From Hydrogenophaga sp. Root209 (GTDB lineage Bacteria; Pseudomonadota; Gammaproteobacteria; Burkholderiales; Burkholderiaceae_C), in assembly GCF_001428625.1 (NCBI RefSeq), contig NZ_LMIE01000029.1:245614-309613 (forward strand): a stretch of 64,000 nucleotides of DNA, given 5' to 3'. Under the pieces are notes generated by a model. It made no database searches. It saw only the letters and a list, made by a program, of their open reading frames with translations, and was not told the origin of the DNA. Made by a program: the position numbers and the translations under genes. Shown here one piece after another: positions 55,983 to 64,000 of this stretch (the stretch's first letter is position 1; each line of letters opens with the position of its first letter).

Positions 55983-57785
55983 TCAGGCGGGCTTGGCCAG
56001 GTCCGCGTTGCGCAGGCGGATGTGCAGTTCACGCAGCTGCTTTTCGTCCACCAGGCTCGGGGCCTGGGTCAGCAGGCACTGGGCGCGCTGGGTCTTGGGG
56101 AAGGCGATCACGTCGCGGATCGACTCGGCACCGGTCATGAGGGTGACGATGCGGTCCAGGCCAAAGGCCAGGCCACCGTGGGGCGGCGCACCGTACTGCA
56201 GCGCGTCGAGCAGGAAGCCGAACTTGACCTGAGCTTCTTCTGGCGTGATCTTCAGCGCGTCAAACACCTTCTGCTGCACCGCAGCGGTGTGGATACGGAC
56301 CGAGCCACCGCCGATTTCCCAGCCGTTGAGCACCATGTCGTAGCCCTTGGCGATGCACTTCTCGGGCGCGGTGACCATCCAGTCCTCATGGCCGTCTTTC
56401 GGCGCAGTGAAAGGATGATGCACGGCGGTCCAGCGATCGGCGTCTTCGTCGTGTTCGAACATCGGGAAATCCACCACCCACATCGGTGCCCAGCGGCTCT
56501 CGAACAAGCCGTTCTTCTTGCCCAGCTCGCTGTGGCCGATCTTCAGGCGCAGCGCACCAATGGCGTCGTTGACGACCTTGGCCTTGTCGGCGCCGAAGAA
56601 GATGATGTCGCCGTTCTGCGCCTTCGTGCGCGCCAGGATGTCGGCCACGGCCTTGTCGTGCAGGTTCTTCACGATTGGGCTCTGCAGGCCGTCGCGGCCT
56701 TTGGAGACATCGTTGACCTTGATCCAGGCCAGGCCCTTGGCGCCGTAGATCTTGACGAACTCGGTGTAGGCATCGATCTCGCTACGGCTCATGTCGGCGC
56801 CGCCGCGCACGCACAGGGCGACCACGCGGCCACCCTTCATGGTGGCGGGCGCCGAGAAGACCTTGAAGTCCACATCGCCCATCACGTCGGTGAGTTCGGT
56901 GAACTCGAGCATCACCCGCAGGTCGGGCTTGTCGGAGCCGAAGCGGTGCATGGCTTCGCTGTAAGCCATCACCGGGAACTCGCCCAGGTCCACGCCCAGC
57001 GTGTTCTGGAACACCGTCTTGATCATGCCCTGGAACATGTCGCGGATGTCTTCCTCGGTCAGGAACGAGGTCTCGATATCGATCTGCGTGAACTCGGGCT
57101 GGCGGTCGGCGCGCAGGTCTTCGTCGCGGAAGCACTTGGTGATCTGGTAGTAGCGGTCAAAGCCGGCCACCATCAGGAGCTGCTTGAACAGTTGGGGCGA
57201 CTGCGGCAGCGCGAAGAAGTGGCCGTCATGCACGCGGCTGGGCACCAGATAGTCGCGCGCGCCTTCGGGCGTGCTCTTGGTGAGCATGGGCGTCTCGATG
57301 TCGATGAAGCCATTGGCGTCCAGAAACTTGCGCACTTCCATTGCCACGCGGTAGCGCAGCATCAAGTTGTTCTGCATGTAGGGGCGGCGCAGGTCGAGCA
57401 CGCGGTGCGTCAGGCGTGTGGTCTCGGAGAGGTTTTCGTCGTCGAGCTGGAACGGCGGCGTGACCGAGGGGTTGAGCACCTTGAGCTCGTGGCACAGCAC
57501 CTCGACCAGACCGCTCTTGAGCTTGTCGTTGGTGGTGCCGGCGGGGCGCGCGCGCACCAGGCCGGTCACCTGCACGCAGAATTCGTTGCGCACGTCTTCA
57601 GCGGTCTTGAACATCTCGGCGCGGTCGGGGTCGCACACCACCTGCACATAACCTTCGCGGTCGCGCAGGTCGATGAAGATCACGCCACCGTGGTCGCGGC
57701 GGCGGTTCACCCAGCCGCACAGCTTCACGGTTTCGCCCATTTGAGCCTCGGTCACCAGACCGCAATAGTGGGTACGCATCGCCAT
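55983..57785 (-). CDS. aspS: Aspartate--tRNA ligase
   Basis: Class II synthetase charging tRNA-Asp. The 600-residue protein has the N-terminal OB fold ([20 protein letters not shown]), motif 2 around [18 protein letters not shown], the bacterial GAD insertion domain, and motif 3 [17 protein letters not shown]. The bacterial length is complete. Whether it also charges tRNA-Asn cannot be told here. A terminator follows, and it is preceded by DUF502 at 48 nt. Confidence 0.98.
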   Translation of the reverse strand: MAMRTHYCGLVTEAQMGETVKLCGWVNRRRDHGGVIFIDLRDREGYVQVVCDPDRAEMFKTAEDVRNEFCVQVTGLVRARPAGTTNDKLKSGLVEVLCHELKVLNPSVTPPFQLDDENLSETTRLTHRVLDLRRPYMQNNLMLRYRVAMEVRKFLDANGFIDIETPMLTKSTPEGARDYLVPSRVHDGHFFALPQSPQLFKQLLMVAGFDRYYQITKCFRDEDLRADRQPEFTQIDIETSFLTEEDIRDMFQGMIKTVFQNTLGVDLGEFPVMAYSEAMHRFGSDKPDLRVMLEFTELTDVMGDVDFKVFSAPATMKGGRVVALCVRGGADMSRSEIDAYTEFVKIYGAKGLAWIKVNDVSKGRDGLQSPIVKNLHDKAVADILARTKAQNGDIIFFGADKAKVVNDAIGALRLKIGHSELGKKNGLFESRWAPMWVVDFPMFEHDEDADRWTAVHHPFTAPKDGHEDWMVTAPEKCIAKGYDMVLNGWEIGGGSVRIHTAAVQQKVFDALKITPEEAQVKFGFLLDALQYGAPPHGGLAFGLDRIVTLMTGAESIRDVIAFPKTQRAQCLLTQAPSLVDEKQLRELHIRLRNADLAKPA

Positions 57786-57833
57786 TTCGCTTCTTCTTTC
57801 AACAGGTTCGCAGGTCGGGCCTGCGGGGAGAGA

Positions 57834-58511
57834 TCAGGGGGTCTTCTGGATGGCGCCGTCGGCGCCCACCTTGAGATGCGGATTCTTGGGTCCACCGGGC
57901 ACGATCACACCCATGGACACGATGTAGGTCAGCGCTTCGTCCACGCTCATCTGCAGCTCCACGCAGGCACTCTTGCGCACCATCACGAAGTAGCCGCCGG
58001 TGGGGTTGGGGGTGGTGGGCACGTACACGCTGTGGAATTCGTCGTGCTCGGCGCCACCGGGCATGGACTGCAGGTGGGTCAGCACGTCACCCGCGGGTGA
58101 ACCCGTGAGGAAGCCGATGGTCCACATGCCTTCGTGCGGCCACTCGACCAGCAAGGCCTTGCGAAACGCGTTTCCCTTCTCGGAGAACAACGTGTCCGAT
58201 ACCTGTTTGACGCCCGAGTAGATGGAGCGCACCACGGGAATGCGGTGCAACAGCGCGTGCCACCAGCTCACCAGCTTGTTGCCGATGATGTTGGACGCCA
58301 AGGCACCGATGGAGAGCACCACCACCAGGGCGAACACCACGCCCAGGCCGGGAATGTGCATGCCGAACAGCTGGTCGGGCTGCCAGCTGCTGGGCAGGAT
58401 GCGCAAGGTCTGGTCGAGCGTGCTGACCACCCACTCCAGCACCCAGAGCGTGATGATCAGGGGCACCAGCACCAGCAGGCCCGAGAACAACCATTTGCGA
58501 AACGACGGCAT
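57834..58511 (-). CDS. DUF502 family membrane protein
   Basis: A 225-residue protein with two N-terminal membrane helices (WLFSGLLVLVPLIITLWVLE and IPGLGVVFALVVVLSIGALA) and a soluble part with YSGVKQVSDTLF and YVPTTPNPTGGYFVMV, the DUF502 hallmarks. Function unknown. ATG at 58511 is used, 10 nt after the FmdB stop; the frame to 58610 is a shadow. It lies before aspS, a conserved order in betaproteobacteria. Confidence 0.92.
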   Translation of the reverse strand: MPSFRKWLFSGLLVLVPLIITLWVLEWVVSTLDQTLRILPSSWQPDQLFGMHIPGLGVVFALVVVLSIGALASNIIGNKLVSWWHALLHRIPVVRSIYSGVKQVSDTLFSEKGNAFRKALLVEWPHEGMWTIGFLTGSPAGDVLTHLQSMPGGAEHDEFHSVYVPTTPNPTGGYFVMVRKSACVELQMSVDEALTYIVSMGVIVPGGPKNPHLKVGADGAIQKTP

Positions 58512-58521
58512 GCGGGATGAC

Positions 58522-58860
58522 TCAGGAGCCCGACGGCGTGGTCGGTGCGGCGGGAGCCGGCGCGGCTGCGGGGGCGGGTGCAGCGGCGGGCGCAGGTGCG
58601 GCAGCGTCACCGGCCGGTTTGGCGGGCGCCGCGGCAGCGGGTGCGCCCTCGGCGGCTGGTGTGGCGGCGGGCTTGCTGCCCTCGCGGAAATCGGTGACGT
58701 ACCAGCCCGAGCCCTTGAGCTGGAATCCGGCGGCCGTCAGCTGTTTCTTGAAGCTGGATTGACCGCAGACCGGGCACACGGTGAGCGGGTCGTCGGACAT
58801 TTTCTGCAGCACGTCCTTGGCATGGCCGCAGGACTCGCACTTGTAGGCATAGATGGGCAT
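58522..58860 (-). CDS. FmdB-family zinc ribbon protein
   Basis: A 112-residue protein with the FmdB opening MPIYAYKCESCGHAKDVLQK and the second pair CPVCGQSS, a four-Cys zinc ribbon. The C-terminal half is a low-complexity Ala/Pro tail, probably disordered. A regulatory role is suggested for the family but not shown. A perfect TATAAT lies about 95 nt upstream. Confidence 0.92.
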   Translation of the reverse strand: MPIYAYKCESCGHAKDVLQKMSDDPLTVCPVCGQSSFKKQLTAAGFQLKGSGWYVTDFREGSKPAATPAAEGAPAAAAPAKPAGDAAAPAPAAAPAPAAAPAPAAPTTPSGS

Positions 58861-58954
58861 GGCGTGAACCTGGTGAAGAAGGGGGGTTGTCCGGTCAAGG
58901 CAGTCACCCGGCGGGCGCACTGCACTCCCTGGAGGAAGCGGAACAAAACCCGTC

Positions 58955-58960
58955 ATTATA
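58955..58960 (-). promoter_or_regulatory. Consensus -10 box upstream of fmdB-DUF502-aspS
   Basis: The minus strand reads TATAAT (58960-58955) in the context AATTTATAATGACGGG. A -35 at the right distance is weak. It could drive the fmdB-DUF502-aspS unit. Confidence 0.45.
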
Positions 58961-59022
58961 AATTGAGGGGGTGTCGAGCGCCCTGCCGGGCGTCGGCCTC
59001 AGGCGGCACACGGCCGCCCGCC

Positions 59023-60588
59023 TCACCAGAGGCGCACGCGCACCAGCACCTGCATCACGATGAGACCGAGCAAAAAGCCCAGTCCACCGTACAGGATGGC
59101 TTGCAGCAGGCGGTTGGTGCGACGCTGCTCGGCCAGCAGACTGTCGAGTTCGCGCCGCAGTTCGTGCGGCTTGTGATGCAGGTAGTCGTGCAGCAGGCGC
59201 GGCAACGCGGGCAGCAGCTTGGCGTATTGGGGTGCCTCGGCCTTGAGCTGCTGCAGCAGTTTCTGCGGCCCCACCTGCTCGATCATCCATTTTTCCAGGA
59301 ACGGCTTGGCGGTGTTCCAGAGATCCAGCTCGGGATCGAGTTCTCTCCCCAGACCTTCGATGTTGAGCAGGGTTTTCTGCAGCAGCACGAGCTGGGGCTG
59401 GATTTCCACCTGAAAGCGACGCGAGGTCTGGAACAGGCGCATGAGCACCAGGCCAAGTGAAATCTCCTTGAGCGGGCGGTCGAAGTACGGTTCACACACC
59501 GCGCGAATGGCCGATTCGAGCTCGTCCACGCGCGTCTCGGCGGGCACCCAACCGGACTCGATGTGCAGCTCGGCCACGCGTTTGTAGTCGCGCCGGAAGA
59601 AGGCTGTGAAGTTCTGCGCCAGGTATTCCTTGTCGAACTCGGTGAGCGTGCCGACGATGCCGAAATCCAGCGAGATGTAGCGCCCGAACGTGGCCGGCTC
59701 CGTGCTCACCTGGATGTTGCCCGGGTGCATGTCGGCATGGAAAAAGCCGTCGCGAAACACCTGGGTGAAAAACAGGGTCACGCCGTCGCGCGCGAGCTTG
59801 GGGATGTCCACGCCCAAGGCGCGCAATTCGTCAACCTTGTTGATGGGCAGTCCATGCATGCGCTCCATCACCATCACCTCGGTGTAGCAATAGTCCCAGA
59901 ACATTTCGGGGATCAGCACCAGGTCAAGGCCCTGCATGTTGCGGCGCAGTTGCGCGGCGTTCGACGCCTCGCGCAGCAGGTCCAGTTCGTCGTGCAAGTA
60001 CTTGTCGAACTCACCCACCACCTCACGCGGCTTGAGGCGTTTGCCGTCGGCGGAAAGCCGTTCGACCCAGCCGGCCATCATGCGCATGAGGCCAAGGTCC
60101 TTGTCGATCACGGTCAGCATGTTGGGTCGCAGCACCTTCACCGCCACTTCACGCCCGCCATGGCGGCCGTCGCGCAGGGTCGCAAAGTGAACCTGGGCGA
60201 TCGATGCACTGGCCACCGGCACCTGTTCGAAGTGCGTGAACACCTCGGACAAGGGCTTGCCGAACGCACGCTCGATGCTGGCCACGGCCACTTCACTGGG
60301 AAACGGGGGTACGCGGTCCTGCAGTCGGGCGAGTTCGTCGGCGATATCGGGCGGCAGCAGATCACGGCGGGTCGACAGCACCTGGCCGAATTTCACGAAG
60401 ATCGGCCCCAGGCGCTCCAGGGCCTCGCGCAGACGCTCGCCGCGGGGCGCATCCAGGTTGCGGCCAACGGAAACGATGCGGGTCAGCAGACGGATGCCGC
60501 GACCGCGGAAGCTGGAGAGCACCAGCTCGTCCAGCCCGTAGCGCAACACCACCCAGACAATGAACGCGCCGCGAAATAGCCGCGTCAT
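59023..60588 (-). CDS. ubiB: Ubiquinone biosynthesis ATPase/kinase-like protein UbiB
   Basis: Atypical kinase-fold protein needed for ubiquinone synthesis, membrane-associated. The 521-residue protein has the KxGQ motif in [16 protein letters not shown], the Ala-rich loop [34 protein letters not shown] and SLDFGIVG, and one or two C-terminal membrane helices ([19 protein letters not shown]). It overlaps the ubiJ gene by 4 nt. Confidence 0.97.
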   Translation of the reverse strand: MTRLFRGAFIVWVVLRYGLDELVLSSFRGRGIRLLTRIVSVGRNLDAPRGERLREALERLGPIFVKFGQVLSTRRDLLPPDIADELARLQDRVPPFPSEVAVASIERAFGKPLSEVFTHFEQVPVASASIAQVHFATLRDGRHGGREVAVKVLRPNMLTVIDKDLGLMRMMAGWVERLSADGKRLKPREVVGEFDKYLHDELDLLREASNAAQLRRNMQGLDLVLIPEMFWDYCYTEVMVMERMHGLPINKVDELRALGVDIPKLARDGVTLFFTQVFRDGFFHADMHPGNIQVSTEPATFGRYISLDFGIVGTLTEFDKEYLAQNFTAFFRRDYKRVAELHIESGWVPAETRVDELESAIRAVCEPYFDRPLKEISLGLVLMRLFQTSRRFQVEIQPQLVLLQKTLLNIEGLGRELDPELDLWNTAKPFLEKWMIEQVGPQKLLQQLKAEAPQYAKLLPALPRLLHDYLHHKPHELRRELDSLLAEQRRTNRLLQAILYGGLGFLLGLIVMQVLVRVRLW

Positions 60589-61217
60589 GCGCTGGGTCCG
60601 CCGTCGTGCGGCGGCACGCCGGCATCGGACGCGGGCGCGCTGGTGAATGGGTTCCTTGGGGGAAAGCCTTCAGGCATGCGGGCCACGAACGACTTGATGG
60701 CCGTGGCTGCGGACCGCGCGAACCGCGCGATGGTGTGAGCGGTGGCGTCGCCGATCACCCGGGACAGGTCTTCCTCGACGTCCCAGCGCACGTTGTCCAC
60801 CAGCCAGGCCACCTCGGCCGCCAACTGCACGTCGCCCTGGATGTCCACGCCCGGCTTCTGGCCGGCCAGCACGCTCTGAGCGAGCTCCAGGGGTGAAGTC
60901 TGGGTGAGTGTGACACTGAGTTCGGGCTTCGCCCCGGGCGCACAGCGCTCCAGCAAACCGGCTGCGGTGGGCGCCAGCGTGAGGTGGAAGTCGCCCCACT
61001 GGATACGCACGGGCTTGCCCTTCTGGCGCTTCAAGCGGTCCTGCGCGGCTGGTTCCTGCATCAACACGTGGTTGAGGAACAGCACGAGCCGGTTCTGCAA
61101 CTCGTCCACCACCCAGTCGGGTGGGCGGATCGAGCCCAGCAAGGATTGCAGGAAGTTCAGAGGCGAGGCGCCAGAAGCGCCTGGTCCGGACGAAGAATCG
61201 GGTGGTTCATTTTTCAT
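60585..61217 (-). CDS. ubiJ: UbiJ-like SCP2-domain ubiquinone accessory protein
   Basis: A 210-residue protein with an SCP2 lipid-binding domain (about 25-130) including [20 protein letters not shown] and [17 protein letters not shown], then [18 protein letters not shown], typical of UbiJ, which carries ubiquinone intermediates with UbiK and UbiB. The tail is Pro-rich. ATG at 61217 is used; a GTG two codons upstream is possible. It lies between the Tim44-like gene and ubiB. Confidence 0.92.
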   Translation of the reverse strand: MKNEPPDSSSGPGASGASPLNFLQSLLGSIRPPDWVVDELQNRLVLFLNHVLMQEPAAQDRLKRQKGKPVRIQWGDFHLTLAPTAAGLLERCAPGAKPELSVTLTQTSPLELAQSVLAGQKPGVDIQGDVQLAAEVAWLVDNVRWDVEEDLSRVIGDATAHTIARFARSAATAIKSFVARMPEGFPPRNPFTSAPASDAGVPPHDGGPSA

Positions 61218-61307
61218 GACCACCCGATTTTGACGGATAAAACCCGGCGGGCGGCACCATCGGCCATTGCCCGGACATGGTCGGGTCGTGGACCCGACCC
61301 ATTGACC

Positions 61308-62309
61308 TTATTGCAACGCCTGAACGCCCGCCACCAGCCAACCGCCAGAGCCGGCCTTGGGTCGCGTGATGTTCCAGACTTCGCGGAATGGATTGGGACC
61401 AGACGATGCGTCTTCGCGGATCATTCCCGAAAACTCCACGCTGGCCATGTACTCGTCGTCCAACTCCTCGATACCGAGCAACTGGGCATCGAGCATCACC
61501 ACCTCGGTCTTGTTGACGCCACCGGTGCTGGTGGATTCACGATCTGCCAACTGGCTGCGAATCTGCTCCAGCATGCCATCGGTCATCATGGCGCGCAGAC
61601 TCGGGATGTCGGAGCGGTCCCAGGCATCTTGCAGGCTCACGAAGTTGGCCTTGGAAGCCTTGAGGAAGCCGTCGGCATCAAAGCCGGCAGGCACGCCCCA
61701 GGTCTGGCGCCCCATGAGGGCTGCGCCGATCATGGAGCCGCCCGCTGCGGATGCCGTGTCAAGCGATGCGGGGCCACTGCGCTCCCACGGACGGGCCGAT
61801 GCATCGTTGCCGACGTTGTGCGGAAGGTAGCTGCGGGGCGTGGCTGGATCGAACTGCGAATTGCCCGATTGGGTGGCCGGGCCACCAGCACCTTGGTAAG
61901 CCATGTTGCCGGCACCGTTGGAAGCTGCGCGACGGCGCATCACCATGCCGATCACGGCCATGACCACCGCCGCCAGCAAGGCGAACATCAGGAACTGTGC
62001 AAAACCCTCACCAAAGCCCAGGGAAGAGGCCAGCCAGGCCAGCCCAAGACCTGCGGCCAGGCCGCCGAGCATGGCGCCCCAAGGACGCTTGGGCGCCGCT
62101 GCCGCCGGGCTGGCGGTGGCGGGACGGGCCGCGGCGTTCTGCGTGGGCGCCTGTGGCGCTGCCTGCTGCTGCGCGGGCGCGGTGCTGCGCTGCGTCACGT
62201 TGCCCGACTGCTTGCCGATCGAAAAGCCGCCGCCCATGCGCTTGGCCCAGACATCCTGCGAGCTCAGCGCCATCGCGCAAACCAGCATCACCGACCACAA
62301 CTTGTTCAT
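61308..62309 (-). CDS. Tim44-like domain protein
   Basis: A 333-residue membrane protein. It has a signal peptide-like start (LWSVMLVCAMALSS), a Gly/Ser/Gln-rich linker, a membrane pair (MLGGLAAGLGLAWLASSLG and FLMFALLAAVVMAVIGMVMR), and a C-terminal Tim44-like domain (about 215-333) with FLKASKANFVSLQDAWDRSD and MLEQIRSQLADRE. ATG at 62309 follows GGGGAC. The gene is conserved between ubiE and ubiJ in betaproteobacteria; its role is not established. Confidence 0.9.
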   Translation of the reverse strand: MNKLWSVMLVCAMALSSQDVWAKRMGGGFSIGKQSGNVTQRSTAPAQQQAAPQAPTQNAAARPATASPAAAAPKRPWGAMLGGLAAGLGLAWLASSLGFGEGFAQFLMFALLAAVVMAVIGMVMRRRAASNGAGNMAYQGAGGPATQSGNSQFDPATPRSYLPHNVGNDASARPWERSGPASLDTASAAGGSMIGAALMGRQTWGVPAGFDADGFLKASKANFVSLQDAWDRSDIPSLRAMMTDGMLEQIRSQLADRESTSTGGVNKTEVVMLDAQLLGIEELDDEYMASVEFSGMIREDASSGPNPFREVWNITRPKAGSGGWLVAGVQALQ

Positions 62310-62345
62310 GTCCCCGTCCCCTTCAATCAAAAATCAAAACCACGC

Positions 62346-63077
62346 TCAGCATTTGATGCCCACATGCAGCGCCACCACACCGGCGCTGAGGTTGTGCACA
62401 TCCACGTGGCCGAAGCCCGCGCTGCGCATCATCTGCCGCAATGCTTCCTGACCCGGGTGCATGCGGATGGACTCGGCGAGGTAGCGGTAGCTCTCCTCGT
62501 CGTTGGCCACCAGCTTGCCCAGCTTGGGCAGGATGTTGAACGAATACCAGTCATAAGCCTTTTCGAGCGGTTTCGCCACTCGGGAAAACTCCAGCACCAG
62601 CAACTTGCCGCCGGGCTTGAGGGTGCGATGCATCTCGGCCAGCGCAAGTTCCTTGTTCGTCATGTTGCGCAACCCGAAGGCCACAGACACGAAATCGAAC
62701 GAATCGCTGGCAAACGGAAGCTTTTCAGCGTCGCACACCAAGGTGGGGAGCACAACGCCCATATCAAGGAGGCGCGTGCGGCCCTCGCGCAACATCGCCT
62801 CGTTGATGTCGGTGTGCACCACCCGGCCAGTGGGGCCGACCTTCTTGGCGAACGCAAGAGACAGATCGCCGGTGCCGCCCGCGATGTCGAGCACGCGGTG
62901 GCCCGGTTGCGGGTTGGCCACGGTGAGCGTGTAGCGCTTCCAGAGCCGGTGCAGCCCGCCCGACATCAAGTCGTTCATGACGTCGTACTTGGGCGCGACC
63001 GAGTCGAACACACTGCGCACGCGGGAAGCCTTTTCCCGCTCGTCGACGGTCTTGAAGCCGAAATGGGTATCTGCCAT
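62346..63077 (-). CDS. ubiE: Ubiquinone/menaquinone methyltransferase UbiE
   Basis: SAM-dependent C-methyltransferase of quinone synthesis. The 243-residue protein has [40 protein letters not shown], the SAM motif [16 protein letters not shown], and [20 protein letters not shown], all family-typical. ATG at 63077 is used; the frame extends to 63137 inside the DUF971 gene. Downstream lies the Tim44-like gene at 36 nt. Confidence 0.97.
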   Translation of the reverse strand: MADTHFGFKTVDEREKASRVRSVFDSVAPKYDVMNDLMSGGLHRLWKRYTLTVANPQPGHRVLDIAGGTGDLSLAFAKKVGPTGRVVHTDINEAMLREGRTRLLDMGVVLPTLVCDAEKLPFASDSFDFVSVAFGLRNMTNKELALAEMHRTLKPGGKLLVLEFSRVAKPLEKAYDWYSFNILPKLGKLVANDEESYRYLAESIRMHPGQEALRQMMRSAGFGHVDVHNLSAGVVALHVGIKC

Positions 63078-63087
63078 GGCTATGTCT

Positions 63088-63501
63088 TCAGTGGCTGCCG
63101 CAGGCGTGGCCGCCCTTTTCGGGCATGGGCGCATCACGCTCCACGCCGGCGGCGCTCAGACGTGCGGTGTACTCGGCCCACAGCTCGTCCTGCTTCGAGC
63201 CGAGGAAGTACAGCAAATCCCAGGAGAAGATGCCTGAGCTGTGGCCGTCGGAGAACGTGGGCTGCACCGCGTAATTGCCCACCGGCTCCAGGGCGATGAT
63301 GCCGACGTCGCGCTTGCCGGTCTGCAGCACTTCCTGGCCCGGACCGTGGCCCTGCACCTCGGCCGACGGCGAATACACGCGCATCAGTTCGAACGGAATC
63401 TTGAACTCCTTTCCATCGGAAAAGCCGATCTCGAGCACGTGAGACTGCTGGTGCAGCGTGATCGATTGCGGCGAAGGCGTGTTCTTGTCGAGTCCGGCCA
63501 T
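63088..63501 (-). CDS. DUF971 family protein
   Basis: A 137-residue protein with the DUF971 core: [58 protein letters not shown] and [13 protein letters not shown] His-rich GGHACGSH tail might bind metal. The domain is linked to Fe-S cluster biology in some fusions, but function is not shown. It precedes ubiE by 10 nt, a conserved pair. Confidence 0.93.
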   Translation of the reverse strand: MAGLDKNTPSPQSITLHQQSHVLEIGFSDGKEFKIPFELMRVYSPSAEVQGHGPGQEVLQTGKRDVGIIALEPVGNYAVQPTFSDGHSSGIFSWDLLYFLGSKQDELWAEYTARLSAAGVERDAPMPEKGGHACGSH

Positions 63502-63530
63502 GGGAAATGTCTCCGTGTGTGTTGTGGGGA

Positions 63531-64000
63531 TCAGACCAGCACGCGTTCGATGCCGCCTTCGTTGGCCTTGGCCACGTAGGCGGGCAGCCAGTCTTCGCCC
63601 AGGATCTGGCGCGCCATTTCGACGACGATGTAGTCGGCTTCGAGCAGGCCATTGTTCAGGTCGTCGCCATAGCGGGTGAGGCCTTGCAGGCAGCTCGGGC
63701 AAGAGGTGAGGATCTTCACGTTGGCCTGCGCACCCACAGTGCCGGCAGCGCGCAGGGCGGCCTCGCCCTTGAGCAGCTCTTCTTCCTTGCGGAAGCGAAT
63801 CTGGGTGGAGATGTCGGGACGGGACACGCCCAGCGTGCCCGATTCACCGCAGCAGCGCTTGCTCTCGATCACGTTGTCGCCCACCAGGGCCTTCACCGTC
63901 TTCATCGGCTCCTGCAGCTTCATCGGCGTGTGGCAGGGGTCGTGATAGAGGTATCCGCCCTGCCCGGCTGGCAGCGTGATGCCTTTTTCGAGCAGGTATT
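63531..64000 (-). CDS. FAD-linked oxidoreductase with CCG Fe-S domain, C-terminal part (5' end outside window)
   Basis: The frame is open to the right edge and codes for the last 156 residues of a larger protein. Two CCG-type motifs are visible: HDPCHTPM near the edge and KRCCGESGTLGV, with TSCPSCLQGLTRYG further on, typical of heterodisulfide-reductase-like CCG domains fused to FAD-binding oxidases of the DUF3683/glycolate oxidase type. The substrate domain is outside the window. It precedes DUF971 by 29 nt. Confidence 0.8.
   Translation of the reverse strand, partial: YLLEKGITLPAGQGGYLYHDPCHTPMKLQEPMKTVKALVGDNVIESKRCCGESGTLGVSRPDISTQIRFRKEEELLKGEAALRAAGTVGAQANVKILTSCPSCLQGLTRYGDDLNNGLLEADYIVVEMARQILGEDWLPAYVAKANEGGIERVLV

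Noticed and set aside
56022-58100. 692-codon plus-strand open frame
   Set aside because: Antisense shadow of aspS and DUF502; no protein-like motifs.
59000-59022. Hairpin after ubiB as an intrinsic terminator
   Set aside because: A GGCGGC/GCCGCC stem is present but no T-run follows on the minus strand.
60984-63299. 771-codon plus-strand open frame
   Set aside because: Antisense shadow crossing several well-supported minus-strand genes (ubiJ, Tim44-like, ubiE, DUF971).

Overview
The window reads as high-GC chromosomal DNA from a betaproteobacterium, most likely Comamonadaceae. A Hydrogenophaga-, Acidovorax- or Variovorax-like organism is my inference from gene content and order; no 16S gene is present. 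Evidence includes a membrane/periplasm-facing formate dehydrogenase with DUF3305/DUF3306 accessory genes, an aerobic benzoyl-CoA (box) cluster, and typical Burkholderiales housekeeping order (ubiE-Tim44-ubiJ-ubiB-fmdB-DUF502-aspS-yqjDEK-nudB). About 65 protein genes are supported. I found no rRNA, tRNA, CRISPR array, phage or insertion sequence.

Region 1 (1-15446) is a formate oxidation module. A minus-strand operon encodes a small Tat-signal protein, the molybdopterin alpha subunit (Cys, not Sec, at the active site), the four-cluster beta subunit, a small lipoprotein, a cytochrome b gamma subunit and a secreted protein cut by the left edge. Divergent from it is a two-component pair whose NtrC-type regulator has the sigma-54 GAFTGA loop. 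A near-perfect sigma-54 promoter and a perfect palindrome lie in the shared intergenic region. Further right a second minus-strand set encodes DUF3305, DUF3306, a large polyferredoxin and a TorD-like chaperone. Between them sits a lipoprotein with an FN3 domain and a seven-bladed FG-GAP propeller.

Region 2 (15553-24679) is the box pathway. boxC-boxB-boxA and boxR are on the minus strand; boxD and benzoate-CoA ligase are on the plus strand. Benzoate is activated to benzoyl-CoA, epoxidised by BoxAB, ring-opened by BoxC and oxidised by BoxD. Two almost identical TGCA-N6-TGCA sites, one abutting a good -35/-10 pair before boxC and one between boxR and boxD, are likely BoxR operators.

Region 3 (24695-48000) holds housekeeping genes: apbC, metG, a SulP transporter, scpA, de novo NAD synthesis (nadB, nadA, nadC), pantothenate synthesis (panB, panC), gpsA, secB, grxC, a rhodanese, gpmA, a carboxyl-terminal protease and moeB. 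A looser stretch of small genes follows: a thermonuclease, DUF3185, a Gly-rich protein with a 9-G tract, a truncated DM13-like protein, a lumazine synthase paralogue, DUF429 and an EamA exporter.

Region 4 (48130-64000) is almost entirely minus strand: a BLUF photoreceptor beside folE, an ATP-dependent DNA ligase with its exonuclease, clsB with an EEP nuclease, nudB, yqjK/yqjE/yqjD, aspS, and ubiquinone genes ubiB, ubiJ, ubiE, ending in a truncated FAD/Fe-S oxidoreductase.

The most notable signals are regulatory: the sigma-54 formate circuit, the box operators, a terminator-like leader before secB, and large inverted repeats before gpmA and ctpA. I see no gene set that clearly forms a wholly new system.
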